NCBI GenBank assembly: GCA_964428055.1
Contig: CAYRWM010000004.1
Span: 17,041 to 81,040, forward strand
Length of the DNA stretch: 64,000 nt
Direction of reading: 5' to 3'
Origin: CAYRWM01 sp964428055
Lineage (GTDB): Bacteria > Bacillota > Clostridia > Christensenellales > Christensenellaceae
The notes under the pieces are model-generated. The model saw only the letters and a program-made list of their open reading frames with translations, was not told the origin of the DNA and ran no database searches. The position numbers and the translations under genes were made by a program. How positions within the stretch are numbered: position 1 is the stretch's first letter; each line of letters opens with the position of its first letter. Below are positions 1 through 8,650 of the stretch, piece by piece.

Positions 1-327
1 AGAACCTGATTCGTTGATTTCTGTTATTTCATGCTTAGAATAATCAAATATCTTTGTGTTAATTCTTGATATCCCGGATATCTCTTCAAAGCAACAATTT
101 ACATCGTGCCTTTTTAAGCGATCCAGAATAATCCCAGAATCATCAGCACACAGATAACCCGCGCAAGTATTCTCTTCACCAAGAGATGCCAGCACAACAG
201 AAACATTAACAGCCTTACCTGCGCCGTTAACTATGCTTTTCACCGGACGGTTTGTTCCACCGATCTGAAATTCATCAAAGTATTCAGTCTTATCAATTGT
301 AGGATTAAGATAAACCGTAAAAATCAT
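1..327 (-). CDS. 1-phosphofructokinase-like PfkB-family sugar kinase, N-terminal part
   Basis: Partial gene; the first 109 codons are in the window and the rest lies to the left. The N-terminus (MIFTVYLNPTIDKTEYFDEF) and the following GAGKAVNVSVVLASLG block match the start of 1-phosphofructokinase/tagatose-6-phosphate kinase proteins (FruK/LacC type, PfkB fold). That family phosphorylates sugar phosphates with ATP in the cytoplasm. In most members the second block reads GGKGxNVA; here it is GAGKAVNVS, a small change at a substrate-binding glycine. I read no stop in this stretch. There is no Shine-Dalgarno sequence before the ATG, and a GC-rich hairpin (344-368) sits 17 bases upstream. Substrate cannot be told from this fragment. 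Confidence 0.75.
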   Translation of the reverse strand, partial: MIFTVYLNPTIDKTEYFDEFQIGGTNRPVKSIVNGAGKAVNVSVVLASLGEENTCAGYLCADDSGIILDRLKRHDVNCCFEEISGISRINTKIFDYSKHEITEINESGS

Positions 328-343
328 ATCAATAATACAAATC

Positions 344-368
344 GAGGGAGTGTGTGTTACACCCCCTC
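344..368 (-). terminator. hairpin between the EF-G-like gene and the pfkB-family gene
   Basis: Arms 344-353 (GAGGGAGTGT) and 359-368 (ACACCCCCTC) pair over ten positions with one G-U wobble and a 5-base loop, right after the EF-G-like stop codon. The downstream tail on the minus strand (GATTTGTATT) is only moderately T-rich, so termination may be partial and the next gene may be read through. Confidence 0.55.
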
Positions 369-390
369 TTAATAAAGTGTCTTATAAAGA

Positions 391-2424
391 TTATTCTTCA
401 GCGTCAACCTTTGCCTGTTCTATAACCTTAGCAGCCATCTGAGCCGGGAGTTCTTCGTATCTCTCAAATGTGAGCTTGAAGGAACCTCTTGCCTGAGTCA
501 TCGATCTTAGGTCAGTAGCATATTTAACCATCTCGCTCATCGGTACCTCTGCGGTTACCATCTGACCATCCTCACAGGGTGTCATACCGAGAACACGTCC
601 TCTCCTCCTGTTAAGGTCACCGATGATATCACCCATGTATTCATCAGGTATAACGACCTCGGCCTTGCATATGGGCTCAAGCAGAACAGGATTAGCGTTA
701 GCACATGCAGCCTTGTATGAAAGTCTTGCAGCAGACTTAAACGCGACTTCTTTACTGTCAACAGGATGGTATTTTCCATCAAACAGTGTTGCCTTTATTC
801 CGACCATGGGATAACCGGCAAGAACACCGGTTGTAATACTCTCTCTGAGACCCTTCTCAACAGCGGGGATGAATTCCTTAGGAACAACACCACCGACAAT
901 ATTGTTGACAAATTCGAAATCTGACGAGCCGTCAGTTATAGGCTCAAATCTGATGTTAACAACACCGAACTGTCCTGCACCACCTGACTGTTTCTTGTGC
1001 TTACCTTCTGCTTCAGCTGCTTTTCTTATAGTCTCTCTGTACGGTACTTTAGGATCTACGAGCAAAGCTTCAACGTTGAACTTGTTCTTAAGCTTCTGCA
1101 TGATAACATCCAGATGCATCTCGCCCATTCCGTTCGCAAGAGTCTCACCTGTCTCAGCGTTTGTAGTGATCGTGAATGAAGGATCCTCATCTTCAAGCCT
1201 GTGAAGACCTGCGAATACTTTTTCTTCTTCGCCTTCCTTCTTTGCAGTGACAGCAAGAGAGATACACGGTTCGTGGAAAGCGATAGGATCATATGTAACA
1301 TCGGCTGTAGAAGCACAGAGCGTATCACCGGTTACAGTATTCTGGAGCTTTGCGATAGCGCCGATATCACCGGCATTTACCTTCGCGATGTTTTCAGATT
1401 TACCACCGACCATTATTGAAAGGTTGGAGCACTTCTCGGCTTTGCCTGTCCTTGAATTCTTAACAGCAAGATCAGGAGTGAGACATCCCTGCTTAACCTT
1501 GATGATAGATATTCTGCCAACGAACGGGTCAGCAATAGTCTTGATGACCTGAGCAGCAAAAGGCTTTGAAGAATCTGCGCCTTCAGTATCAACAGCACTG
1601 GGCATATATGAAACGATAGCATCCATAAGGGATGTTACACCCTGATTTGCAACAGCGCTGACTGCAAATACAGGAACAACGCTGCCATCGAGTACACCAA
1701 GTTTAATACCCTTCATGATCTCTTCGGGAGTAAGGTCGCCCTCTTCAAGGAACTTCTCCATGAGTTCTTCATCATTTTCAGCAGCATTCTCAAGAAGAGC
1801 CTCTCTCGCAGCTTCAGCATCAGCAGCTAATGAATCAGGAATCGGTATCTCCTTGAAGTTCTTTCCATCGCTCTCGTATGCCTTATTCTTTATAACATCC
1901 ACAACGCCCTTAAGATTGAATCCATCTATTATAGGAAGCTGAATCTGGGTTATAGCTGAACCATACTTTTCCTTGAGCTGAGCGAGTGCCTTATCATAAT
2001 CGGCATTCTCCTTATCCAGCTGATTAATAACAAAAGCACAGGGTTTCTTGTTACGCTTACAGTATTTATAAGCATTTTCAGCACCGACTGAAAGACCACC
2101 GAGTGCGCTCACAAGAATAAGAGCACTGTCTGCAAGATAATATGCCTGAGTCATCTCTGATACGAAATCAAAGAATCCGGGAGCATCTATAAGATTTATC
2201 TTTGTTCCGTTCCATTCGACCGGAGCTATTGCGGTTGATATGGAGATGTGGCGTTTCTTCTCTTCGGGATCGAAGTCAGTAACGGTATTCCCGTCTTCTA
2301 CCTTGCCTATTCTGTCTGTAACTCCTGCGTCAAAGAGCATAGACTCTACAAGAGTTGTTTTGCCGTCTCCGCCATGACCGACTATAGCAATACTGCGGAT
2401 ATCTTTTGAATCATAAATCTTCAT
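391..2424 (-). CDS. elongation factor G-like GTPase (EF-G paralogue)
   Basis: A 677-residue protein with the five-domain EF-G layout: G domain (about 1-270), beta-barrel domain II, and domains III-V with the EF-G C-terminal fold. The P-loop is GHGGDGKTT (16-24). Several signature residues differ from translocating EF-G. Switch II reads DAPGFFDF (80-87), where EF-G has DTPGHVDF with the catalytic His. The base-recognition motif is NQLD (134-137) instead of NKxD. Switch I has RHISI instead of RGITI. This fits the EF-G-like family common in Clostridia, which is distinct from the fusA of the str operon; its role is not settled. I chose the ATG at 2424 because GGAGGG lies seven bases upstream; an in-frame ATG at 2439 overlaps that ribosome site and is unlikely. 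Confidence 0.85.
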   Translation of the reverse strand: MKIYDSKDIRSIAIVGHGGDGKTTLVESMLFDAGVTDRIGKVEDGNTVTDFDPEEKKRHISISTAIAPVEWNGTKINLIDAPGFFDFVSEMTQAYYLADSALILVSALGGLSVGAENAYKYCKRNKKPCAFVINQLDKENADYDKALAQLKEKYGSAITQIQLPIIDGFNLKGVVDVIKNKAYESDGKNFKEIPIPDSLAADAEAAREALLENAAENDEELMEKFLEEGDLTPEEIMKGIKLGVLDGSVVPVFAVSAVANQGVTSLMDAIVSYMPSAVDTEGADSSKPFAAQVIKTIADPFVGRISIIKVKQGCLTPDLAVKNSRTGKAEKCSNLSIMVGGKSENIAKVNAGDIGAIAKLQNTVTGDTLCASTADVTYDPIAFHEPCISLAVTAKKEGEEEKVFAGLHRLEDEDPSFTITTNAETGETLANGMGEMHLDVIMQKLKNKFNVEALLVDPKVPYRETIRKAAEAEGKHKKQSGGAGQFGVVNIRFEPITDGSSDFEFVNNIVGGVVPKEFIPAVEKGLRESITTGVLAGYPMVGIKATLFDGKYHPVDSKEVAFKSAARLSYKAACANANPVLLEPICKAEVVIPDEYMGDIIGDLNRRRGRVLGMTPCEDGQMVTAEVPMSEMVKYATDLRSMTQARGSFKLTFERYEELPAQMAAKVIEQAKVDAEE

Positions 2425-2610
2425 CCAGTTTCCCTCCATGAAAACGGTTTAGTTAAAAGTGAACATTAATATTTTACCAAATATAATATAAAATTAAAAC
2501 CTTTTTAAAAAATAATTGAAGGTAACAGCGTGCTTATTATATAATTAATTACGATGCAATTATAATGAATAAATGCATCCAATGATTATTAAGTATACAG
2601 AGGTAACTAT

Positions 2611-2991
2611 ATGGAACAGGATAATAACAGACTGCCTGAAGAAGAGAACCTCCAGGAGCAGGAGACTGAAGTTGAAATAGAACTTGATAATTCACCAAAA
2701 ATTGATGAAGAAGAACCCAGAATCAAGAAAAAGCAGGTAGTTCTTGGGATTATAGCCGGCGTAGTTATTATGCTCTCCCTGTTCTTCCCTCTTTTCATAA
2801 ATATGGGCGGAACACTGCTTTCATATCTTTTTGTTGTAGTGTTTGCGGTGGAAATGATCATTTACAAAAAACTCTGTTCAAAATACAATACAAGATTTCG
2901 CCTCTTCATGATTGCATGGCTGGTCTCGATGATTGTATGCATAGTATTCTTTATTGTATTCGGTGTAGCAACGGGCATGCTTACTGTATAA
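2611..2991 (+). CDS. small three-helix membrane protein of unknown function
   Basis: A 126-residue protein with a strongly acidic N-terminal tail of about 35 residues (many Glu/Asp) followed by IKKKQ and three hydrophobic segments at about 42-64, 67-87 and 97-121. The positive KKK before helix 1 suggests the acidic tail stays in the cytoplasm. AGAGGT sits before the ATG, and a strong terminator begins 24 bases after the stop, so it looks like a single-gene transcript. It is the only plus-strand gene in the left 62 kb. I do not recognise the family. Confidence 0.7.
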   Translation: MEQDNNRLPEEENLQEQETEVEIELDNSPKIDEEEPRIKKKQVVLGIIAGVVIMLSLFFPLFINMGGTLLSYLFVVVFAVEMIIYKKLCSKYNTRFRLFMIAWLVSMIVCIVFFIVFGVATGMLTV

Positions 2992-3014
2992 GATAATATA
3001 AATATTGATAAAAT

Positions 3015-3044
3015 AAAACCTGATGTAAGCACATCAGGTTTTTT
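3015..3044. terminator. bidirectional terminator between convergent genes
   Basis: Perfect 12-base arms (AAAACCTGATGT / ACATCAGGTTTT) with a 4-base loop AAGC, followed by a T-run on each strand. It ends the small membrane protein gene on the plus strand and the phosphoesterase gene on the minus strand, whose stop codon (3043-3045) overlaps its edge. Confidence 0.92.
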
Positions 3045-3747
3045 AATATAGTTTTTTAAGCTTAAAATCATTTGTGTCACATGATACTAGATAATACGGT
3101 ATATCACTGAGCAATAAAACAGGATACTTATCAATACTGTATTGTTTGCCGTGAAGATGTCCGTAAACAACAGCACTGGCTCCGGAATCGCTTATAAGTT
3201 TTGTAAAACCGGTATCTTTCCCATTAGGATATGCAGGCGGAAAATGCATCATTACTATTAGTTTTCTGTCCTCTATCAAAATTTTACCGGCAGAATCAAG
3301 TGTAAGCTGCAGTCTTATCAGTTCCCTGTCATAAATCTGACGGTCCTTATCCTCATCAAAACTTGGATCTCCGGGCATAATCCATCCCCTTGTACCGCAA
3401 ATGACATAGTCACCCAGGCAAATGCTGTCATTCTGAATGACATATGTACCATTTGTAACTGCATTCCTTACTTTTGTAAGTGAAGTCCACCAGTAATCAT
3501 GGTTTCCTCTTAGTATGACTTTTCTTCCGGGAAGATCCGATATCATTTTAAGATGAGGCAAAGCATCATCTAGCGACATAGCCCAGCTAAGATCGCCTGG
3601 AAGTAGCACAATATCATCCGGCTTAACGACCTTGTACCAGTTATCCTTTATCTTATCAAAATGATCTTTCCAGTTATCGCCGAAAACATCCATTTTTTTA
3701 CTGTCATCGCACGTTAAATGGAGATCGGAAATAGCAAACAAACTCAT
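3043..3747 (-). CDS. metallophosphoesterase (calcineurin-like)
   Basis: A 234-residue cytoplasmic protein with the full set of calcineurin-type metal-binding motifs in order: DLHL near the N-terminus, GDLSW, GNHDYWW, MMHFPP and GHLHG. These ligate two metal ions, so the enzyme is expected to hydrolyse a phosphoester; the substrate cannot be read from sequence. It overlaps the end of engB by four bases (ATGA), so translation is probably coupled, and it is the last gene of the tig-clpP-clpX-lon-engB run. The bidirectional terminator follows at once. Confidence 0.85.
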   Translation of the reverse strand: MSLFAISDLHLTCDDSKKMDVFGDNWKDHFDKIKDNWYKVVKPDDIVLLPGDLSWAMSLDDALPHLKMISDLPGRKVILRGNHDYWWTSLTKVRNAVTNGTYVIQNDSICLGDYVICGTRGWIMPGDPSFDEDKDRQIYDRELIRLQLTLDSAGKILIEDRKLIVMMHFPPAYPNGKDTGFTKLISDSGASAVVYGHLHGKQYSIDKYPVLLLSDIPYYLVSCDTNDFKLKKLY

Positions 3748-4331
3748 AGGAATCTCTCCATAAGCGAAAGCAGTTCGTCCTTCCCTATCTTATCCTTTGA
3801 AGACACAGCAATCATTGGATAATCCTCTTCAGCATGAATAACCTTTTTCATATGCGCTATGCAGTTATTTCGTTTTGATTTAGCAACCTTATCAGCCTTA
3901 GTAAGAACGACAAGAAAAGGTGATCCGCAGTTCTGTGCCCAGTTAATCATCTGTATATCATCATCAGACGGATCATGGCGGATATCGAGCAGTATCACAA
4001 GAAGTTTTATATTGGGACTTGCCGAGAAATATCCGTTCATCATCTCAGCCCAGGATATCTTTTCCTTCTTGGATACTTTTGCATAGCCGTAACCTGGCAG
4101 ATCAACCAGATAAAAACTATCATTCAGAAGAAAATAGTTTACCAGTCGTGTCTTGCCTGGTTGCTTGCTCACATAAGCCAGTTTTGAGTTGGAAGTAAGA
4201 TAATTTATAAGCGAAGACTTGCCGACATTGGATTTACCGGCAATCGCGATCTCAGGTATATCTGAATCGGGATAAGACACCGTAAAGTCTTTTATGCTGA
4301 AACAGAATTTGGCTTTTGTAATCCTGATCAT
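3744..4331 (-). CDS. engB: ribosome biogenesis GTP-binding protein EngB/YsxC
   Basis: A 195-residue GTPase needed for assembly of the 50S subunit in Firmicutes (family knowledge). The G motifs are visible: GKSNVGKSSL (G1), a Thr in the switch region (PGKTRLVNYF), DLPGYGYAKV (G3) and TKADK (G4). The length is normal. It starts five bases after lon; the lon-engB order is the same as in Bacillus subtilis (lonA-ysxC), which supports the call. It overlaps the downstream phosphoesterase by four bases. Confidence 0.95.
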   Translation of the reverse strand: MIRITKAKFCFSIKDFTVSYPDSDIPEIAIAGKSNVGKSSLINYLTSNSKLAYVSKQPGKTRLVNYFLLNDSFYLVDLPGYGYAKVSKKEKISWAEMMNGYFSASPNIKLLVILLDIRHDPSDDDIQMINWAQNCGSPFLVVLTKADKVAKSKRNNCIAHMKKVIHAEEDYPMIAVSSKDKIGKDELLSLMERFL

Positions 4332-4336
4332 TTGAA

Positions 4337-6652
4337 TTACTCCAGTATAAGATCAAGCACCTGCTTTATATTATCCGCATAGTGGAACTCAATATTATGC
4401 TTTACTACTGACGGCAGTTCGGATACATCAGATCTGTTGCCTTCAGGTACAATCATATCCTTTATTCCTGCTCTGTATGCAGCAAGGGATTTTTCTTTAA
4501 GGCCTCCTATTTTGAGAACGCGGCCAGTAAGAGTAATCTCGCCTGTCATAGCGATATCACATCTGATCTTTCTTCCGGAAAGAGCGCTGACCATAGCACT
4601 GACCATAGTTATGCCCGCCGAAGGACCATCTTTCGGTACAGCTCCCTCCGGCAGATGAATGTGCACATCCTTCTTTTCGTTAAGATCAGGATCAATACCA
4701 TAGTCATCCGATATAGAGCGCACTACAGAATAACCTGTCTTAGCAGATTCTTTCATAACATCACCTAGTTGACCTGTAAGCTCCAGTTTACCGGTACCTG
4801 GCATCACGGTAACCTCAACAGGCAGAGTCTGACCTCCTACAGCAGTCCATGCAAGGCCTACAGCTACACCTACTGTATTTTCCTTCGGAACAAGATTATC
4901 CGGCTTTTTAGGAAGACCCAGATATTTACTAAGATTACTGTTATTAACTCTGACTTTCTTCAGATTTTCATTAATAATACGTACAGCAGCTTTTCTGAGA
5001 ACTGTAGCTATCTCCCTCTCAAGTTTTCTCACGCCGGCTTCAGCAGTATAGTCATGTATTATTGACATAATAGCATCATCGGTCACTGATATCTGTTCCG
5101 GCTTAAGCCCATGCTCCGAAATCTGCTTAGGTATTAAATGTCTCTTTGCAATTTCAAGCTTTTCTATATCTGTATAGCTGCTGAACTCAATGATCTCCAT
5201 CCTGTCATACAGCGGACCGGGGATGTTGTCAATATCATTTGCAGTCGTTATAAACATTACCTTCGATAAATCAAATGGTATATCAAGATAGTGATCATTG
5301 AAGGTGTTGTTTATCTCGGGATCAAGAACCTCAAGCATAGCAGACGAAGGATCACCCTTGAAATCGTTAGCCATTTTGTCTATTTCATCAAACAGGAACA
5401 GAGGATTCATACTTCCAGCCTGTTTTATTGATGTAATAACTCTGCCCGGTATACTCCCGATGTACGTTCTTCTGTGACCTCTTATCTCTGCTTCATCATG
5501 TACACCGCCAAGAGACATCCTGGTGAACTTTTTACCAAGCGCACGAGCTATAGAATGAGCTATGGAAGTCTTTCCTACCCCAGGAGGGCCGACAAAACAA
5601 AGTATGGGCCCATGCATGTCATCCCTGAGTTTTCTGACTGCCAGATACTCAATAATTCTCTCCTTGAGCTTATCCAGACCATAATGATCCTCATCAAGTA
5701 TTTGCCTTGCATTCACAAGGTCAAGATTGTCTTCCGTGTATATTCCCCAGGGAAGATCTGTAAGCCAGTCAACATAACCTCTGGATACGGTTGCTTCAGG
5801 AGAACCCGGGGACATTGAAGCAAGCCTCTTAAGTTCCTTTGAAGCCTTCTCCCTTGCCTCATCAGACATCGGAAGAGTGTTTATCTTCTCATTGAGTTCA
5901 TCAATCTCCTCAACATCGTTCGCTCCGTAACCAAGTTCTTTTTGGATTACTTTGATTTGTTCTCGCAGAAAGAATTCTTTTTGATTCTTATCTATCTGTT
6001 CCTTAACATTACTGTTTATCTCTTTATCAATCTTAAGTAGTTCTATCTCTTTATTAAAAATCTTGGTAAGAGCCTTCAGCCTTTCAAGCTCATCTATGCA
6101 TTCAAGAAGTGCCTGCCTGTCTTCCATTTTTACGATAACGTTTGATGCTACAGTATCAGCAAAGCGGCCGGGTTCATCCATACTTGTCATAAGCGCGATA
6201 GTCTCAGGAGATATCTGAGTTGTGAGCCTGCCATACTCAACAAACATATCACTTATCTTACGCATATAAGCTTCTTTTACTATATCCTCGGCCATAGGCG
6301 GCTCATTATTCTCAAATACCTCAACTTCTGCTTCAAGATAAGGGTCAAACCTTAAAATCGAGACTGTCTTTGCTCTGTTAACACCTTCCACGAGTACACG
6401 AATATTATCTCCCGGAAGCTTTAGAATCTGCTTTACTTTCGCGACTGTACCTATTTCATATATATCATCAGCAACAGGATCCTCTACCATGATATCCTTC
6501 TGAGCACTCAGATAAATCATCTGATTGAGGAGCATGCTCTTTTCAAGTGCCTTTATAGATCTTTCTCTGCCAATATCAAAATGCATTACCATATGGGGGA
6601 AAACTACAAGTCCCCTCAAAGCAACCATCGGCAGTTTCTGTTTGTTAAGCAT
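4337..6652 (-). CDS. lon: ATP-dependent protease Lon
   Basis: A 771-residue LonA-type protease that degrades misfolded and regulatory proteins in the cytoplasm. The N-terminal substrate-binding domain (about 1-200) is followed by a coiled coil, an AAA+ module with Walker A GPPGVGKTS and Walker B FLFDEIDKM, and the protease domain, where PKDGPSAG carries the catalytic Ser and GGLKEKSLAAYRAG the catalytic Lys. AAGGAGG precedes the ATG. It follows clpX by about 50 bases, which hold a terminator-like hairpin, so Lon may be made at a lower level than ClpX from the shared transcript. Confidence 0.97.
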   Translation of the reverse strand: MLNKQKLPMVALRGLVVFPHMVMHFDIGRERSIKALEKSMLLNQMIYLSAQKDIMVEDPVADDIYEIGTVAKVKQILKLPGDNIRVLVEGVNRAKTVSILRFDPYLEAEVEVFENNEPPMAEDIVKEAYMRKISDMFVEYGRLTTQISPETIALMTSMDEPGRFADTVASNVIVKMEDRQALLECIDELERLKALTKIFNKEIELLKIDKEINSNVKEQIDKNQKEFFLREQIKVIQKELGYGANDVEEIDELNEKINTLPMSDEAREKASKELKRLASMSPGSPEATVSRGYVDWLTDLPWGIYTEDNLDLVNARQILDEDHYGLDKLKERIIEYLAVRKLRDDMHGPILCFVGPPGVGKTSIAHSIARALGKKFTRMSLGGVHDEAEIRGHRRTYIGSIPGRVITSIKQAGSMNPLFLFDEIDKMANDFKGDPSSAMLEVLDPEINNTFNDHYLDIPFDLSKVMFITTANDIDNIPGPLYDRMEIIEFSSYTDIEKLEIAKRHLIPKQISEHGLKPEQISVTDDAIMSIIHDYTAEAGVRKLEREIATVLRKAAVRIINENLKKVRVNNSNLSKYLGLPKKPDNLVPKENTVGVAVGLAWTAVGGQTLPVEVTVMPGTGKLELTGQLGDVMKESAKTGYSVVRSISDDYGIDPDLNEKKDVHIHLPEGAVPKDGPSAGITMVSAMVSALSGRKIRCDIAMTGEITLTGRVLKIGGLKEKSLAAYRAGIKDMIVPEGNRSDVSELPSVVKHNIEFHYADNIKQVLDLILE

Positions 6653-6670
6653 CTGGACCTCCTTAATAAA

Positions 6671-6694
6671 ATTGCCGGAATAATACCCGGCAAT
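6671..6694 (-). terminator. terminator-like hairpin between clpX and lon
   Basis: Arms ATTGCCGG (6671-6678) and CCGGCAAT (6687-6694) with an 8-base loop. On the minus strand the stem is followed by TTTATT and then by the lon ribosome site AAGGAGG. The T-run is short, so partial termination or RNA processing between the two genes is likelier than a full stop. Confidence 0.55.
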
Positions 6695-6702
6695 AGAAAA
6701 GA

Positions 6703-8010
6703 CTAAGAGATAATATTCTGGCTGCGCTTATTACCGTAAGCAGGCGGAGCCTTCTTTTCAGGAGCAGGAAGCACCGGGGCTTCATCACCGACAAGCAACA
6801 AAGGAATGTTGTTATGAACGGTCTCCTTGGTAATTATGCACTTGCTTATATCTTTCCTGTCAGGAATCTCATACATAGTATCAAGGATTATTGACTCAAT
6901 TATTGATCTTAAGCCTCTTGCTCCGGTCCCGCGTTTAATAGCGAGATTAGCAATCTCTTTAAGGGCATCTCTCTTAAACTCAAGAGATACACCGTCAAGC
7001 TCAAACAGTTTCTTATACTGTTTTACGAGAGAGTTCTTAGGCTTGGTCAGTATATCAACAAGTCCCTTTTCATCAAGGTTATGAAGAACAGCCACAACCG
7101 GAAGGCGGCCGACAAACTCGGGAATAAGACCGAATTTCAGCAGGTCTTCGGGCTGCAGAGATTCAAACAATTCACCGACATCCTTTTCTTCTTTGGATTT
7201 GATGTCAGCGCCAAATCCCATAGACTTTGAGCCAATCCTGCGTTCTATAATCTTATCGAGGCCGTCAAAAGCACCGCCGCAGATAAAGAGAATATTTGTA
7301 GTATCGATCTGAAGAAACTCCTGATGCGGATGCTTTCTTCCGCCCTGCGGAGGAACTGAAGCAACAGTCCCTTCAATAATCTTAAGCAATGCCTGCTGAA
7401 CGCCCTCACCTGAAACATCTCTGGTTATTGACGGATTCTCACTCTTCTTAGCTATCTTATCGACTTCGTCAATATAAATGATACCTCTCTGAGCTAATTC
7501 TATATCATAATCAGCAGCCTGTATAAGCTTGAGGAGTATATTCTCAACGTCTTCACCAACATAACCAGCTTCTGTAAGAGAAGTAGCATCAGCAATAGCG
7601 AAAGGAACATCGAGTATCTTTGCCATGGTCTGAGCCAGCAGAGTTTTACCGCATCCAGTTGGCCCTAACAGAAGAATATTACTCTTCTGAATTTCACCTA
7701 AATCATCACTTCGGCTGTTAATACGCTTATAATGATTATACACAGCAACAGCAAGACACTTCTTAGCATAATCCTGTCCGATAATATAATCATTCAGTTC
7801 TTTAACAATCTTTGACGGTTTGGGAGTTGACTTAAATACAGGCTTTGCATTGAGATTCTCGCCATCTTCAATTATATGTCTGCAGAGTTCAACACACTCA
7901 TCACAAATATAAACACCATTGCCTGCAATAAGTCTTTTTACCTGGTCGTGAGATTTATTACAGAAAGAACACTTGTACTGTTCAAGTGATTCATCTTTTC
8001 GCTTCGTCAT
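6703..8010 (-). CDS. clpX: ATP-dependent Clp protease ATP-binding subunit ClpX
   Basis: A 435-residue AAA+ unfoldase that recognises tagged substrates and feeds them to ClpP. The N-terminal C4 zinc-binding domain is intact (CSFCNKS near residue 15, CDECVELC near 36). Walker A is GPTGCGKT, Walker B is IIYIDEVDKI, and the pore loop GYVGEDVE and the ClpP-docking IGF-type region are in the expected area. It starts three bases after the clpP stop, so the two are made together. The tail after about residue 405 is Pro/Ala/Lys-rich and poorly conserved. Confidence 0.97.
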   Translation of the reverse strand: MTKRKDESLEQYKCSFCNKSHDQVKRLIAGNGVYICDECVELCRHIIEDGENLNAKPVFKSTPKPSKIVKELNDYIIGQDYAKKCLAVAVYNHYKRINSRSDDLGEIQKSNILLLGPTGCGKTLLAQTMAKILDVPFAIADATSLTEAGYVGEDVENILLKLIQAADYDIELAQRGIIYIDEVDKIAKKSENPSITRDVSGEGVQQALLKIIEGTVASVPPQGGRKHPHQEFLQIDTTNILFICGGAFDGLDKIIERRIGSKSMGFGADIKSKEEKDVGELFESLQPEDLLKFGLIPEFVGRLPVVAVLHNLDEKGLVDILTKPKNSLVKQYKKLFELDGVSLEFKRDALKEIANLAIKRGTGARGLRSIIESIILDTMYEIPDRKDISKCIITKETVHNNIPLLLVGDEAPVLPAPEKKAPPAYGNKRSQNIIS

Positions 8011-8013
8011 AGT

Positions 8014-8601
8014 TTAACCCTTCTTGGGAGCTATAATCTCATCGATCAGCCCATACTCCTTAGCATCTTCAGCAGACATGAAATAGTCTCGTTCCACGTC
8101 ATTCTGAATAACCTCGAGCGGCTTGCCTGTTCTTTCAGACAATATCCTGCTCATCTTATCCTTGGTCTCCTGAATACGCTTAGCATGTATCATAATGTCA
8201 GTTGCCTGACCCTGAGCACCACCGAGAGGCTGATGAATCATTATCTCACTGTTTGGCAGAGCTTTGCGTTTTCCGAAAGTGCCTGCTGCAAGCAGAAAAG
8301 CGCCCATTGAGGCTGCCATCCCCACACAGATAGTACAAACATCACATTTTATGTACTGCATAGTGTCAAAAATGGCCATTCCAGCTGTTATTGACCCACC
8401 TGGGCTATTAATGTAAAGATAAATATCCTTGTCCGGATCTTCAGCTTCAAGAAAAATCAACTGAGCCACAACAAGATTTGCTGTGATATCATCTATCTCT
8501 CCGGAAAGGAATACTATCCTATCTTTAAGTAATCTTGAATATATATCGTATGAACGTTCGCCTCTGTTAGTCTGTTCAACGACCATAGGGACTAAACTCA
8601 T
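8014..8601 (-). CDS. clpP: ATP-dependent Clp protease proteolytic subunit ClpP
   Basis: A 195-residue serine protease that forms the tetradecameric chamber capped by ClpX. The catalytic triad is visible: Ser in GMAASMGAFLL, His in MIHQPLGGAQG and Asp in the ERDYFM segment. Length and order match single-copy ClpP proteins. It lies between tig and clpX, a conserved arrangement that links nascent-chain folding to degradation. Confidence 0.97.
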   Translation of the reverse strand: MSLVPMVVEQTNRGERSYDIYSRLLKDRIVFLSGEIDDITANLVVAQLIFLEAEDPDKDIYLYINSPGGSITAGMAIFDTMQYIKCDVCTICVGMAASMGAFLLAAGTFGKRKALPNSEIMIHQPLGGAQGQATDIMIHAKRIQETKDKMSRILSERTGKPLEVIQNDVERDYFMSAEDAKEYGLIDEIIAPKKG

Positions 8602-8650
8602 AATTACACCTCTTTATTATTTAGATATTACTGCCTGGAAAAGCGGGTTA

